Shown one piece after another: positions 9,561 through 18,344 of a stretch of DNA of 64,000 nucleotides. A model generated the notes under the pieces. That model made no database searches, was not told the DNA's origin, and worked only from the letters and a program-made list of their open reading frames with translations. The DNA comes from Natrononativus amylolyticus (GTDB lineage Archaea > Halobacteriota > Halobacteria > Halobacteriales > Natrialbaceae), in NCBI RefSeq assembly GCF_024362525.1, contig NZ_CP101459.1:124001-188000 (forward strand). Direction: 5' to 3'. A program made the position numbers and the translations under genes. The stretch's first letter is position 1. The number at the start of each line of letters is the position of its first letter.

Positions 9561-9950
9561 TCACTCGCTGTATGCGATCGTCGAGAGCGTCGCGTTCTCC
9601 GCCTGCCGGGTGTCCTGGCGACTCCACTGGACGACGACCGGGACGTTCGACTCGACGACGGCGCCGTAGTCCTCGCCAAGCGGCGGTGCGTAGGGGTCGA
9701 TCAGGTCGTTGATGCGAACGTGTCGTACGCGCCGGGGGGCGACGGTGAGCGGGTACGGTCCCGCTTTCCGCCCGTCGGCGTAGTAGAGCGTGAGCTCGAG
9801 GGTCGCCATCTCATCGCCGGCGTTCAACACGCACAGTTTCTCGTGGCTGACCATCTCGGGTTCCGGTCCCGTGCTGTCGACCGGAACGTGTCCGCCGGGG
9901 AGTTCCCACCGCGTCGAGCCGATCGGATCGGACGCGCTCTCGTCCGTCAC
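9561..9950 (-). CDS. Sensory-rhodopsin-transducer (ASRT)-like protein, copy 2
   Basis: 129 residues matching the Anabaena sensory rhodopsin transducer family (Pfam PF07100): WELPGGHVPVDSTGPEPEMVSHEKLCVLN, a central YYADGRKAGPYPLTV strand and the C-terminal TRQAENATLSTIAYSE. Family members are soluble beta-sandwich tetramers; many occur in genomes with no sensory rhodopsin and resemble carbohydrate-binding proteins. This is the last gene of a three-gene operon and overlaps the oxidase gene by four bases. A second copy begins the operon. No rhodopsin gene is visible nearby, so a role in sugar or lactone metabolism is more plausible than light signalling. Confidence 0.85.
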   Translation of the reverse strand: MTDESASDPIGSTRWELPGGHVPVDSTGPEPEMVSHEKLCVLNAGDEMATLELTLYYADGRKAGPYPLTVAPRRVRHVRINDLIDPYAPPLGEDYGAVVESNVPVVVQWSRQDTRQAENATLSTIAYSE

Positions 9951-11221
9951 GGCTCGCTCTCACCTCGGCTGGCTGCGTCCGAAGCGCTCTCCGACTCGGC
10001 CTCGAACAGGTCCTCGAGGTAGTCGGTCATGAACACGCCCTCGGGATCCAGTTCGCGCCGGAGCTCCTGAAACCGGTCCCACTCGGGGTACCGTTCCCGG
10101 AGCTCGGGTGCACGGAGCGTGTGTTTCTTCCCCCAGTGCGGGCGGCCGGCGTACTCGTGGAAGATCGGCTCGATGTCGTCGAAGTACGCCCGGTGGGCCA
10201 GCTCCGCGTTCTGGATGCACGAAATCGTCATCACGTCGCGCTCGTACTCTGCCGACAGGTAGGCGTCGTCGGCCGCGACGGTGCGGACGAGCAGCCGCCA
10301 GCCGACGTCGGCCCGCCAGTCCTCCCGAACGCGCTCTCGCACCCGCTCGAAGCACTCGAGTCCGTCTTCGACGGGCACCGCGTACTCCATCTCGTCGAAC
10401 TCGCGTCCGATGTCGTCGTGCTCCGGGATGATTTCGTGCCACCAGCCGGTCTGGTCCTCGACGAGCGTCGCGTACGACAGGTCGTCGTCGTCGGTACCGC
10501 CGCCCGGCGCGTTGAGCAGGCGCAGTTTCACCTCGTCCGAGCGAGGGTACCAGTAGAAGTCGAAGTTCCGGTTCGCCTCGATCAGTTCCGGGAGGTGGTC
10601 GCGACAGTCCCGCCAGGTCGTACAGTACTCGCGGCGCCTGAGTTTGTACGTCGTCTGTACGTCTAGCGTCACTTCGGTGAAGATGCCGAGGGTGCCGAGC
10701 GACACGCGAGCGGCCCGCAGGAGGTCGGGGTCCGACTCGGCGTCGAACGACCGGACCTCGCCGGTTCCGGTGACCAGTCGGCCGCCGACGAGCGAGCCGG
10801 CCAGGTTCTCGAACGCCGGTCCCGTCCCGTGGGTGCCCGTTCCGAACGCGCCCGCGACGGTCTGCATCGAGACGTCGCCGAGGTTCGGCATAGCGAGGTT
10901 CCGGTCGTGAAGTTCGGTTCCTGCCTCCTCGAGGGTCGTTCCGGCGTACAGCGTCGCCTCCTTCGACTCCGGCCGGTGGGAGACGAGGCCGGTCATGTTC
11001 GTCAGCGACACGACCACGTCGTCGGTCTGTACGACCGGCGTCCAGGAGTGACCCGCACCGGCTACGCGGACGGTTTCGCCGGTCTCGCCACACCGGGAGA
11101 CGAGCGACCGGAGTTCGGCCTCGGTTTCCGGCTCGATGATCCGGTCGGGCTCGAAGGAGACGCTTCCCGACCAGTTCGACCACGTTGTAGCGCCCGAGTC
11201 GCTCCGCGAACCCCGATCCAC
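9947..11221 (-). CDS. FAD-linked lactone oxidase-like protein (ALO type)
   Basis: 424 residues. The N-terminal half is a PCMH-type FAD domain: PETEAELRSLVSRC, VRVAGAGHSWTPVVQTDDVV, and GAFGTGTHGTG. The C-terminal half carries the D-arabinono-1,4-lactone oxidase signature, with RPHWGKKHTL and the final ELDPEGVFMTDYLEDLF. Such enzymes oxidise aldonolactones or sugar alcohols using a flavin; the electron acceptor and substrate here are unknown. It lies between two ASRT-like genes, 2 bases after the first and overlapping the second by 4, so all three should be co-translated. The chosen ATG gives MDRGSRSDSGATTWSNW. Confidence 0.88.
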   Translation of the reverse strand: MDRGSRSDSGATTWSNWSGSVSFEPDRIIEPETEAELRSLVSRCGETGETVRVAGAGHSWTPVVQTDDVVVSLTNMTGLVSHRPESKEATLYAGTTLEEAGTELHDRNLAMPNLGDVSMQTVAGAFGTGTHGTGPAFENLAGSLVGGRLVTGTGEVRSFDAESDPDLLRAARVSLGTLGIFTEVTLDVQTTYKLRRREYCTTWRDCRDHLPELIEANRNFDFYWYPRSDEVKLRLLNAPGGGTDDDDLSYATLVEDQTGWWHEIIPEHDDIGREFDEMEYAVPVEDGLECFERVRERVREDWRADVGWRLLVRTVAADDAYLSAEYERDVMTISCIQNAELAHRAYFDDIEPIFHEYAGRPHWGKKHTLRAPELRERYPEWDRFQELRRELDPEGVFMTDYLEDLFEAESESASDAASRGESEP

Positions 11222-11223
11222 GA

Positions 11224-11592
11224 TTACTCACCCGGGTACGCCATCGTCGAGAGGAGCGCGTTCTCGGCCTGGCGCGAGTCGAGGCGGGTGTGCTGGCAGA
11301 CGACGGGGACGTCCGACTCGAGGATGCTCGCGAACGGCTCGCCCTTGGGGATCGGTTCGGGGTCTTCGAACTCGTTGAACCGGAAATGCGTGGTTCGTTC
11401 GGCAGGCACGGTCTTCTCGTACGGACCGACCGGCTCGCGGTCGGGGAAGTAGACGGTGATCTCGATCCGGGCGTCTTCGTCGGTAGTGTTCAGTACGCAG
11501 ATCGTCTCGTGGCTGGTCATCTCCGGTTCGGGACCGTTGCTCTCCGCAGGAATGTACCCCTCCGGAATCGCCCAGGTCTGTTTTCCGGTCAT
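11224..11592 (-). CDS. Sensory-rhodopsin-transducer (ASRT)-like protein, copy 1
   Basis: 122 residues from the ATG at 11592 (MTGKQTWAIPEGYIPAESNG); an in-frame ATG 21 bases upstream is possible but adds residues not seen in the family. It matches ASRT throughout: GPEPEMTSHETICVLN, YFPDREPVGPYEKTVP, and the C-terminal SRQAENALLSTMAYPGE. It is the first gene of the ASRT-oxidase-ASRT operon. The two copies share the conserved core but differ widely elsewhere, which suggests they are functionally distinct subunits rather than a fresh duplication. Confidence 0.85.
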   Translation of the reverse strand: MTGKQTWAIPEGYIPAESNGPEPEMTSHETICVLNTTDEDARIEITVYFPDREPVGPYEKTVPAERTTHFRFNEFEDPEPIPKGEPFASILESDVPVVCQHTRLDSRQAENALLSTMAYPGE

Positions 11593-11697
11593 CGGTCTCC
11601 CTCGAACGACCACGAAGCGACGGTTAACTGGTTGCCTTGTAGCCTCAAGTTCGTCGGCCGCGCAACCTGTTCGGGCGCCCTCACCGAGTTCGGACGT

Positions 11698-11910
11698 CTA
11701 GTCGTCGGCTTCGCCCTCCGTATCGGTCTCGTCGTCCGTCTCGTCGGTGTCGCCGTCCGTCTGGTCCGGTTCGTCCTCGACGCCGGGCTCCTGCCCTTCG
11801 CCCGGTTCCTCTTCGTCCCCTCCCGGGCCGGTACAGCCCGCAACCCCCCTGTCGATCGCTCCCGCAGCTTTCACGACCGTCCGCCGATCGACCGTGGAAG
11901 ATGTGACCAT
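11698..11910 (-). CDS. Small acidic putative Tat lipoprotein with damaged signal peptide
   Basis: 70 residues from MVTSSTVDRRTVVKAAGA. It has the twin arginine and a terminal AGC lipobox of haloarchaeal Tat lipoproteins, followed by a tail made almost only of E, D, G, P and T. Unusually, the hydrophobic stretch contains Asp-Arg (GAIDRGVAGC), which should weaken export. Either the protein is a decayed lipoprotein or a small insertion/deletion altered the signal. There is no recognisable domain after the lipobox. Function unknown; it may be a pseudogene. Confidence 0.45.
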   Translation of the reverse strand: MVTSSTVDRRTVVKAAGAIDRGVAGCTGPGGDEEEPGEGQEPGVEDEPDQTDGDTDETDDETDTEGEADD

Positions 11911-12051
11911 ACATCCGCTCGCCGACGAACGATGAAGAGTAAGCAGCCGACACTCGCAACGTCGACACGTCGGGCAGTGAACGGCCGACCTCACCTGCCC
12001 CGGTCGCGTACACCACTCAGAGTACGGATCGGTGTCTGGAAAGCGGGGAAC

Positions 12052-12213
12052 TCACTCGAGTCGCAACAGCCCGAGCGCCTCGCGGAGGTGGTACTTCGCC
12101 TGCTCGTTTTCGGTCGCCTCGAGGGCCTTCTCGAGGTGTTGGTCGACTCGGTTGGTTTCTCCACGCACGTCGCTGTCTACGCTGTCTTCGCGCTTCCGGA
12201 GTTGTTCCCCCAT
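12052..12213 (-). CDS. Small conserved-looking haloarchaeal protein
   Basis: 53 residues from the ATG at 12213 (MGEQLRKREDSVDSDVRGE), ending QAKYHLREALGLLRLE. The sequence is charged and predicted helical (NRVDQHLEKALEATENEQAKYHLREALGLL), with acidic composition normal for halophile proteins. An ATG 27 bases upstream is an alternative. The type resembles small haloarchaeal helical proteins of unknown function. No enzymatic motif is visible. Confidence 0.5.
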   Translation of the reverse strand: MGEQLRKREDSVDSDVRGETNRVDQHLEKALEATENEQAKYHLREALGLLRLE

Positions 12214-12497
12214 GGTAGCGATAACGGCGTACGGCTCCATCCTCTTGCAGGCTGACTATACAAGCCATTTTTCAGTAATGTGTGAAAATGATGATTTCGT
12301 GTACTGGTGTGGTATCGCCACGAGAGAGGTGACGAGCCGCGTTCGCTCTCCCGGAGCGTGATTCATCCTGTGACATCTTCGCCCGCCCTGAACAGTTGTT
12401 CCGACTGACAAAATTTGTGCATTGCGTAGTTTCACCTCGAAATCGACTGAACAGGTCGGTCGGTCCAGGACAAGTACATTTCAGCACCGATAGTTAG

Positions 12498-13103
12498 ATG
12501 GCAGTTCAACAAGAGGTTCAGAAGATGAACGTTCGCGAGTATGTTCAGGGTGACGAGAAGGGATGGGTACGATGCAGAGTGCTCTCGTTTCTGGAGTCAT
12601 CGTACTTCGATGACGTGTATCGAGAGAAGGAGACGTACGATAACCCCTCGATCGAACTGGTGGCAGAACACGAGGAAACCATCGTCGGCCTCATTGACGT
12701 CGAACTCGATATCGCCGAGCGAAAGATTTGTACAGGGGACGAGTCAGGCGGAATGATCTGGCATCTCGCTGTTCACCCGGATTTCCAGCGACGCGGGATC
12801 GCTACGGTGCTTCTCGACGAAGCCTCTCGCCGAGCACGCGATCAAGGAATAGCGTTTTTCGAAGCATGGACGAGAGACGATGAAGCGACGGTTTCGTGGT
12901 ACACGAACCGAGGATTCGATCGACGTGAGTCATATCTACACGTCTATCTAACACGGGAGGACGCAGGACGCGTCTGTGACTGTGAAATAGATGGGCTGTC
13001 GATAAACTCGGCCTTCGCTCAGTACGTTGGTGACGACGAAGCCCAAATGAGAGAACAATTCGATCGAGTTCACGACTGTCAACAATTTGTGCGCGATATC
13101 TGA
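12498..13103 (+). CDS. GNAT family N-acetyltransferase
   Basis: 201 residues. The acetyl-CoA-binding motif of GNAT enzymes is readable as LAVHPDFQRRGIATVLLDEA, preceded by the beta strand GMIWHLAVHP and followed by FFEAWTRDDEATVSWYTNRGF, the usual last motif of the fold. A tail of about 45 residues extends past the domain. Two starts are possible, 12498 and 12525 (MNVREYVQGDEKG); the inner start fits the family better. The surrounding 12.2-13.4 kb is visibly richer in A/T than its neighbours, hinting at acquisition. The substrate is unknown. Confidence 0.85.
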   Translation: MAVQQEVQKMNVREYVQGDEKGWVRCRVLSFLESSYFDDVYREKETYDNPSIELVAEHEETIVGLIDVELDIAERKICTGDESGGMIWHLAVHPDFQRRGIATVLLDEASRRARDQGIAFFEAWTRDDEATVSWYTNRGFDRRESYLHVYLTREDAGRVCDCEIDGLSINSAFAQYVGDDEAQMREQFDRVHDCQQFVRDI

Positions 13104-13480
13104 TCGGTATCTCTATTCTTTCATGAAAACTGTGTGATGAGCAGTTAGCAGGTTCTTTCGGGTAGTTCAGGTATTATGGGGCGAAATAAAGTCGATCGTC
13201 GTGATGAATTCATGCGCTGTATGCAGCACACCACCTTTGACAATAGATTGGTAGTTTGATCGCGGTCTGCTGAACAAGCAACCCGTCCCCAGGGGTCGGA
13301 GCATACACCTCAGCCACCTGTGATACGCCACTTTTAAGGACTGATAATTCATAACTTCATAGACAGGTTTATCATATTTCATTACCATTAATCGTATGAG
13401 ACGCTCGGTCATCCGGGTGACAGTCGATTCACCGGGAGTCACACACCGCGGTGAAGCGGGCCTTCTCGACGAGACCACTC
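13104..13480 (+). other. Intergenic stretch with no gene recognised
   Basis: About 375 bases of lower-GC DNA. No reading frame on either strand has haloarchaeal codon bias or a recognisable domain. The last 150 bases are AT-rich (13330-13400) and probably hold the promoter of the downstream envelope operon, but no single TATA box stands out. Confidence 0.5.
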
Positions 13481-13918
13481 ATGGGATCAGAGACACATCA
13501 ACTACTCGAGACCGACAGCAACGCATCGCCCACCGACGCGGGCGCACCGAGAGCCACCGAGACCAGCCTCGGCCTCCACGAGAACACCGCCGGCGCGGCG
13601 AGCTACGCCCTCGGCTTTGTGAGCGGGCTCGTGGTCTACCTGCTCGAGGCGGACAACGAATTCGTCCGCTTCCACGCCATTCAGAGCGTGCTGGTCTTCG
13701 GCGGGCTGTTCGCCCTCGGAATCGCGATGTCCGTCGCCGGCCTCCTCCTGGGGTGGCTCCCCGTCGTCGGCGTCGTCGTTGGCCTCGCCGTCGCGCTGGG
13801 GAGTCTCTTGCTCGTACCGGTGGCGTTGGTCTGCTGGGTCGTCTTGCTGTACAAGGCGTACACTGGTGAGCGCTTTCACGTGCCTGTCGTCGGGCCACTG
13901 GCCGAGCGGTACGTCTGA
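13481..13918 (+). CDS. DUF4870-type small membrane protein
   Basis: 145 residues from MGSETHQLLETDSNASP. After a polar N-terminus come three to four membrane segments in the DUF4870 pattern: ASYALGFVSGLVVYLLEADN, the FVRFHAIQSVLVFG motif, and the final LLYKAYTGERFHVPVVGPLAERYV. These proteins are membrane-embedded and of unknown role. The gene begins a same-strand run with a polytopic membrane protein and a giant Tat protein, which suggests they act together in the envelope. Confidence 0.82.
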   Translation: MGSETHQLLETDSNASPTDAGAPRATETSLGLHENTAGAASYALGFVSGLVVYLLEADNEFVRFHAIQSVLVFGGLFALGIAMSVAGLLLGWLPVVGVVVGLAVALGSLLLVPVALVCWVVLLYKAYTGERFHVPVVGPLAERYV

Positions 13919-13999
13919 GATGACCGCCTCGACACTGCACACGGCGGATCGCGGCCGGTCGCCGAGCGCCGTCGATCGGACGGGCGCGTCCGGGAGGCG

Positions 14000-15004
14000 A
14001 TGAGGATGGCGCTGTACTTCGGGCGGGCGACGCGGGTGTTCTTCCGGACGCTGCCGTTCGTCGCGCTCCGGGCTGGCGTCGGGGTCGCCATCGGGGCGGT
14101 CACGGTCGCCTACTTCGGAGTCGTCGGCTGGCTCGGGCTCACGCTGCTCGAGGCGGGGACGGTCTCCGGGCCGATCGCCGCGGGTGGCCTGCTCGTCGCC
14201 ACGCTCGTCTTCCTCGGGGGACTGCGGCTGGCCGGCCGCTACGTGTTCTACCTGGTGACCGCCGGCCACGTCGCCGTCATCGCCCACATCGTCGACACCG
14301 GCGAGGTCCCGCCGCGCCAGTTAGCGTTCGGTACGGCGGCCGTACGCGACCACTTCACCGAGGCGAGCGCGCTGTTCGTCGTCGACCAGCTCGTCACCGC
14401 CGCGATCAAGCAGTTCAACGCCCGCGCGATCTCGTTTGCGGGACTCGTGAGCGTCGTTCCGGCGCTGCGGACGCTCCTGACCGTCCTCCGGCGGACGGTT
14501 GCGTTGGCGGCATCCTACCTCGACGAGGCGGTCCTCGCCTACGTCTTCTTACACCCCGAACAGGACCGCTGGGCGGCCGCCCGTGACGGCGTCGTCCTCT
14601 ACGCGAAAACCTGGAAGGCGGTGCTGGGGTCGACGCTGGTGATCGTCCTCGGCTCCTACGCCGTGGCGGTCGGCGTGTTGCTCGGGGTAACGCCGCTGGC
14701 CGGCGTCTTCGGGGGACTCTCGCCGATGGGCGAAATCCTGGGTTGGGTCGGCGTCGCCGGCATGGCGCTGGCGGTCTACCTCGGGGTGGTCCGCCCCTGG
14801 GTGAAGACCGTCGTGATCACGACGTTTTTACTCGAGGCCAAGGCGCACACGCCCGACAGCGAGGCAGTGGACCTACTCGCGGCTCGCTCGCCGAAGTTCC
14901 GCGAGCTCGTGGCCAACGCCGAGGCCGAAGACCGGAACGCGGTTCCGACCGAAGACGCTGTCAGGGACACCGACGACGGGTTCACGGCCAGGAGGCCGAC
15001 CTGA
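14000..15004 (+). CDS. Polytopic membrane protein of unknown function
   Basis: 334 residues, with six or so hydrophobic segments (residues about 15-35, 40-80, 85-105, 210-245, 250-270) and a charged C-terminal tail (AHTPDSEAVDLLAARSPKF). A cytoplasmic-looking centre holds a possible amphipathic stretch (HFTEASALFVVDQLVTAAIK). I recognise no family. An ATG at 14006 is an alternative start. One base separates its stop from the next gene's ATG, so they are surely co-transcribed. It may anchor or export the large downstream protein; that is inference from position only. Confidence 0.8.
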   Translation: MRMALYFGRATRVFFRTLPFVALRAGVGVAIGAVTVAYFGVVGWLGLTLLEAGTVSGPIAAGGLLVATLVFLGGLRLAGRYVFYLVTAGHVAVIAHIVDTGEVPPRQLAFGTAAVRDHFTEASALFVVDQLVTAAIKQFNARAISFAGLVSVVPALRTLLTVLRRTVALAASYLDEAVLAYVFLHPEQDRWAAARDGVVLYAKTWKAVLGSTLVIVLGSYAVAVGVLLGVTPLAGVFGGLSPMGEILGWVGVAGMALAVYLGVVRPWVKTVVITTFLLEAKAHTPDSEAVDLLAARSPKFRELVANAEAEDRNAVPTEDAVRDTDDGFTARRPT

Positions 15005-15005
15005 G

Positions 15006-18000
15006 ATGTCGTCAATCGAAGACCCCGACCGGGAGCCGGTCGAGCCGATGCCAGACGACGAGGAGGAGACCGACGCGCCGACGCTTCGTCGACGGACGCT
15101 GCTCACCGCGGCCGCCTTCGGCCTCGGCGTTGGCGTCGGCGCCGGCGCGACGGCCTACCGCTACCGCGGAAGCGACCTCCCCGACGACCCGATCGTCCCG
15201 GCAGCGGGAGGGATCGCGGACGATCACGTGCCGTTTTCGGTCTGGGAGGAACTCCGAGGGACGCTCCGGACGAGTCCGGACCACCTCCCGGGTCGTGCCG
15301 ACGCGCTCGTCGAGGCGGGCGACCTCGAGGCCTTATTCGAATTCGTCCGCGACGAAATCGTGACCGTCCCGACGAGCACCGACGGGACTCGGGACGTCGA
15401 AACCGGAACCCGCTGGGGCGTTCGAGGAACGCTTCGCAGCGGCGCAGGAACGCCCCGGGACAAGGCAGAACTGCTCGCGGCCCTGTACCGACGAGCCGGC
15501 TACGAGGCGACGGTGATGGCCGCGGACGACGGGCTCTCGGAGGCGGCCGTCCGCGATCACTACACCCGGACGATCGACCGGGTGTTCGACCCCGACATCG
15601 ACGAGGCGACCCTTGAAGACTGGCTGGATCGACTCGGCCACGACGGCACCGAGGAAGGGGCGTTCACGGTCGTCGACGACGACGGCGCCGAGAGCCGAGC
15701 GGTCGCCGACCGCGTTCGCGACGCGCTCCCCGACCCGACCGAGAGTCGACGGGGGCCGAACGCGTTCGCCTGGGAGTGGGGCTCGCGCGGGCAGCACACG
15801 CCGGTCGTCGAGCTCTCGGTCCGCGGCCGCCCTCGGTACGCGAACCCCTTCGCCGACGTGCCCTTCGGCGAGGCGGGCGGTGACGTCTCCGAGATCCGGG
15901 CGCGGGACGAGCCGGAGACCGTCGAGGTAACGCTGTCGGCGGTCACGCCGCGAACCATCGACGACCCGCTCGAGCTCGTCTCCGGTGAGTGGACGGTGCC
16001 CGAGCTGATCGGCCGACAGCTCCTCGTTCAGACCCCGCCGATCGTCGCACCCTACGAGCAACCGACGGCGAGGCTCGGTGACGTGGACACGTTCACGCCC
16101 GCGCTCGTCCTCCAGGACCTCGAGCTGTCCCAGGAGGAGGCACTCGAGGCGTCGGTCGTCGGCGATCCGTTCACCCTCCACGGCGACCGCCTGTCGGCGA
16201 CCGACGACGGCGTCGTCTCCCGGAACGGCGAGCCGTTCGTTTCTCCCGGGGCCGACGTCGACCTGAGCGACGTCGAGTCGCTCGCGGTGGCGGCCGACGC
16301 CGCCGATTACCCGACGATCCGTCTCGAGGTGACCGCCACCGACGGCGACGGCGCCCACGTCGAGGGACTCCCCGCGGCGGCGTTCGCGGTGACCGACGAG
16401 GACGAGCCAGTAATGGCGACGATGATCGAAGCCGAGGCGAGAGCCCACGTGATGTACGTCCGCGACGACTCCGGCAGCATGGGCCGGGGGGTCGACGCCG
16501 CGACCGACGACGCGTGGTTCGACGAGCTCCGAGCGGTCATCGAGGACCACCCGTCGACCCCCGTCGTCGAGTACCGGGAGGCGGACTCGGATATGTGGAC
16601 CCACCTCACCGACGCCGTCGCCGACGGCCCCGACCTCATCGTCTACGCACACGACGGCCAGGAGACCGACGCCTACCTCGAGACGATGGACGCGATCCTC
16701 GAGCAGGCGCCGCCGACCGTACTGCTGAGCGCCTACGACGAGACGTCCCCCGTCGAAGACGAGACCGTGCTCGCACAGGCGGCGCTGACCGGCGGGACGG
16801 CCGTCCCGATGGGCGAGACCGAGACCGTCCACGAGGCGGTGCTCGAGGCACTCGACGCCCTTACGGTGCCGACCTACCGGTTCGACTACCACGTGCCCGA
16901 CGACGAGGTCGGGCGCCGGACGGTCGCGGTGACCGTCGGCGACGACCACCGCGAGGCGACGACCACGTACGAGCCCACGGCGCGGAATCCGATTCCGCGC
17001 ACGCTGGTCGGGCTGTACCTGACGGTGTCGACGGCGGGCGGGGAGGTGACGCGGACGATCGGGGGCTGGGATCCCGTCCTCGACGGGGACTGGGACCCCT
17101 TCGCGGACGACCCGGCGACGGCGCTCGAGGCCGACACCCTGGGGGACGCCCAGCGGTACGCCCTGGACGTCCACGGCGCCTTACTCGGCGGCGTGACCGT
17201 CTCCATCGAAGGCGACGGCGTCCCGTTTTCGGTCGCACTCGACGACGTCCTCGGCGCTCGCACGTCGGTCGCCCACATGGACGTCGCCGCGGTCGACGGC
17301 GACCGCGAGGCGCTGGACGCCGCCCTCGAGCGCGGCGGGGTCGTGCTCCCGTACGACCTCATGCTGGTCCAGTCGCCGGTCCCTGAGGCTGCCACGGAGC
17401 GAGGCGTCACCTTCTTCAGACACCCCCGGATCGCACTCTCGCGCCAGAAACCGCTGCTCGGCACGGACCGGCTCGAGCAGGCGATCGACGTGTTGCCGGT
17501 TACTCACGCGGCGACGACCGCCGAGGATCCCGCCGACCGGTTCGTGACGACGCTCGAGCGGACGGCGCGAATCGCCGTCGTCGAGGCGGCCGCCTACGAG
17601 GTGTCGACCGGGGCGGTGCTCGGCGAGACCGCGCTCGTCGACGTCGACGCGTTCGACGCCGATCACGACCACCGGGCCGGCTACCGCGCGCTCGCCGACC
17701 GCGCCGGCGCGCCGCGTCAGGATCACCAGCTGGTGCCCGTCGACGGCTCGGCGTTCGCGCTGTGGACCGTCGACGCGGGCACTGGAACGCTGGTGGGGGT
17801 GATCGACGACGCCACCGGCGGCGGGCGTCGCTACCGCGACCTGGAGGAGCGTCTCGATCGCCTGAGCCAGGTGATGAGCGCGTACAACCTCCTGTTGATG
17901 GCCGCGAAAGGCGGCGGCGCCATCTCCGCCGGGGGTGCGCTCGCGCTGGGTGTCGTCGCGCTCTACGGCCAGCAACTCGCGCGGATGTACGCCGGCGTTA

Positions 18001-18212
18001 CGCTCGTCTTGATGACGATGGACGCCCGCCACCTCGAGTACCACCTCCGGATGGCGATCGCGGGGATGGTCTGTGGGATCGTCTGGGAGATCACCCTCGG
18101 CGTGTTCAGCGTCTTCGGCGCGGCCGCGGCGTTTCGGGTGATGGTGTTCCAGCTCTTCGATAACCTGCTCGGGACGATGGGCGTCTCGACGCCGACGTCC
18201 TGTGGGCTGTGA
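15006..18212 (+). CDS. Giant Tat-exported protein with transglutaminase-like and vWA-like regions
   Basis: 1068 residues. A twin-arginine signal is visible at about 28-52 (LRRRTLLTAAAFGLGVGVGA). Residues about 130-165 resemble the core of transglutaminase-like domains (GTPRDKAELLAALYRRAGY), but the catalytic cysteine position is not Cys, so this part is probably non-enzymatic. Around residue 485-500 is a metal-ion-dependent adhesion motif, YVRDDSGSMG, of a von Willebrand A-like domain. The C-terminus (about 955-1068) has two to three hydrophobic segments, suggesting anchoring in the membrane with most of the protein outside. It ends the three-gene run beginning at 13481. Function unknown; surface adhesion or envelope maintenance is plausible. 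Confidence 0.85.
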   Translation: MSSIEDPDREPVEPMPDDEEETDAPTLRRRTLLTAAAFGLGVGVGAGATAYRYRGSDLPDDPIVPAAGGIADDHVPFSVWEELRGTLRTSPDHLPGRADALVEAGDLEALFEFVRDEIVTVPTSTDGTRDVETGTRWGVRGTLRSGAGTPRDKAELLAALYRRAGYEATVMAADDGLSEAAVRDHYTRTIDRVFDPDIDEATLEDWLDRLGHDGTEEGAFTVVDDDGAESRAVADRVRDALPDPTESRRGPNAFAWEWGSRGQHTPVVELSVRGRPRYANPFADVPFGEAGGDVSEIRARDEPETVEVTLSAVTPRTIDDPLELVSGEWTVPELIGRQLLVQTPPIVAPYEQPTARLGDVDTFTPALVLQDLELSQEEALEASVVGDPFTLHGDRLSATDDGVVSRNGEPFVSPGADVDLSDVESLAVAADAADYPTIRLEVTATDGDGAHVEGLPAAAFAVTDEDEPVMATMIEAEARAHVMYVRDDSGSMGRGVDAATDDAWFDELRAVIEDHPSTPVVEYREADSDMWTHLTDAVADGPDLIVYAHDGQETDAYLETMDAILEQAPPTVLLSAYDETSPVEDETVLAQAALTGGTAVPMGETETVHEAVLEALDALTVPTYRFDYHVPDDEVGRRTVAVTVGDDHREATTTYEPTARNPIPRTLVGLYLTVSTAGGEVTRTIGGWDPVLDGDWDPFADDPATALEADTLGDAQRYALDVHGALLGGVTVSIEGDGVPFSVALDDVLGARTSVAHMDVAAVDGDREALDAALERGGVVLPYDLMLVQSPVPEAATERGVTFFRHPRIALSRQKPLLGTDRLEQAIDVLPVTHAATTAEDPADRFVTTLERTARIAVVEAAAYEVSTGAVLGETALVDVDAFDADHDHRAGYRALADRAGAPRQDHQLVPVDGSAFALWTVDAGTGTLVGVIDDATGGGRRYRDLEERLDRLSQVMSAYNLLLMAAKGGGAISAGGALALGVVALYGQQLARMYAGVTLVLMTMDARHLEYHLRMAIAGMVCGIVWEITLGVFSVFGAAAAFRVMVFQLFDNLLGTMGVSTPTSCGL

Positions 18213-18344
18213 CACCCACCCGCGACTGAAGGCGCTGAATTCCTTCCGTGGGACACCAGACTATCCTGTGCTCCCGGAAACGATACTCCCACTTGGTGTG
18301 GGTCAGTTCACTATTTTGAGGAGCTGTGGGAGGCGAAGCGCCGA

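Noticed and set aside
12272-12487. Minus-strand 71-codon frame
   Set aside because: Cys- and Arg-rich, unlike haloarchaeal protein, and lies in a probable promoter region of the GNAT gene.
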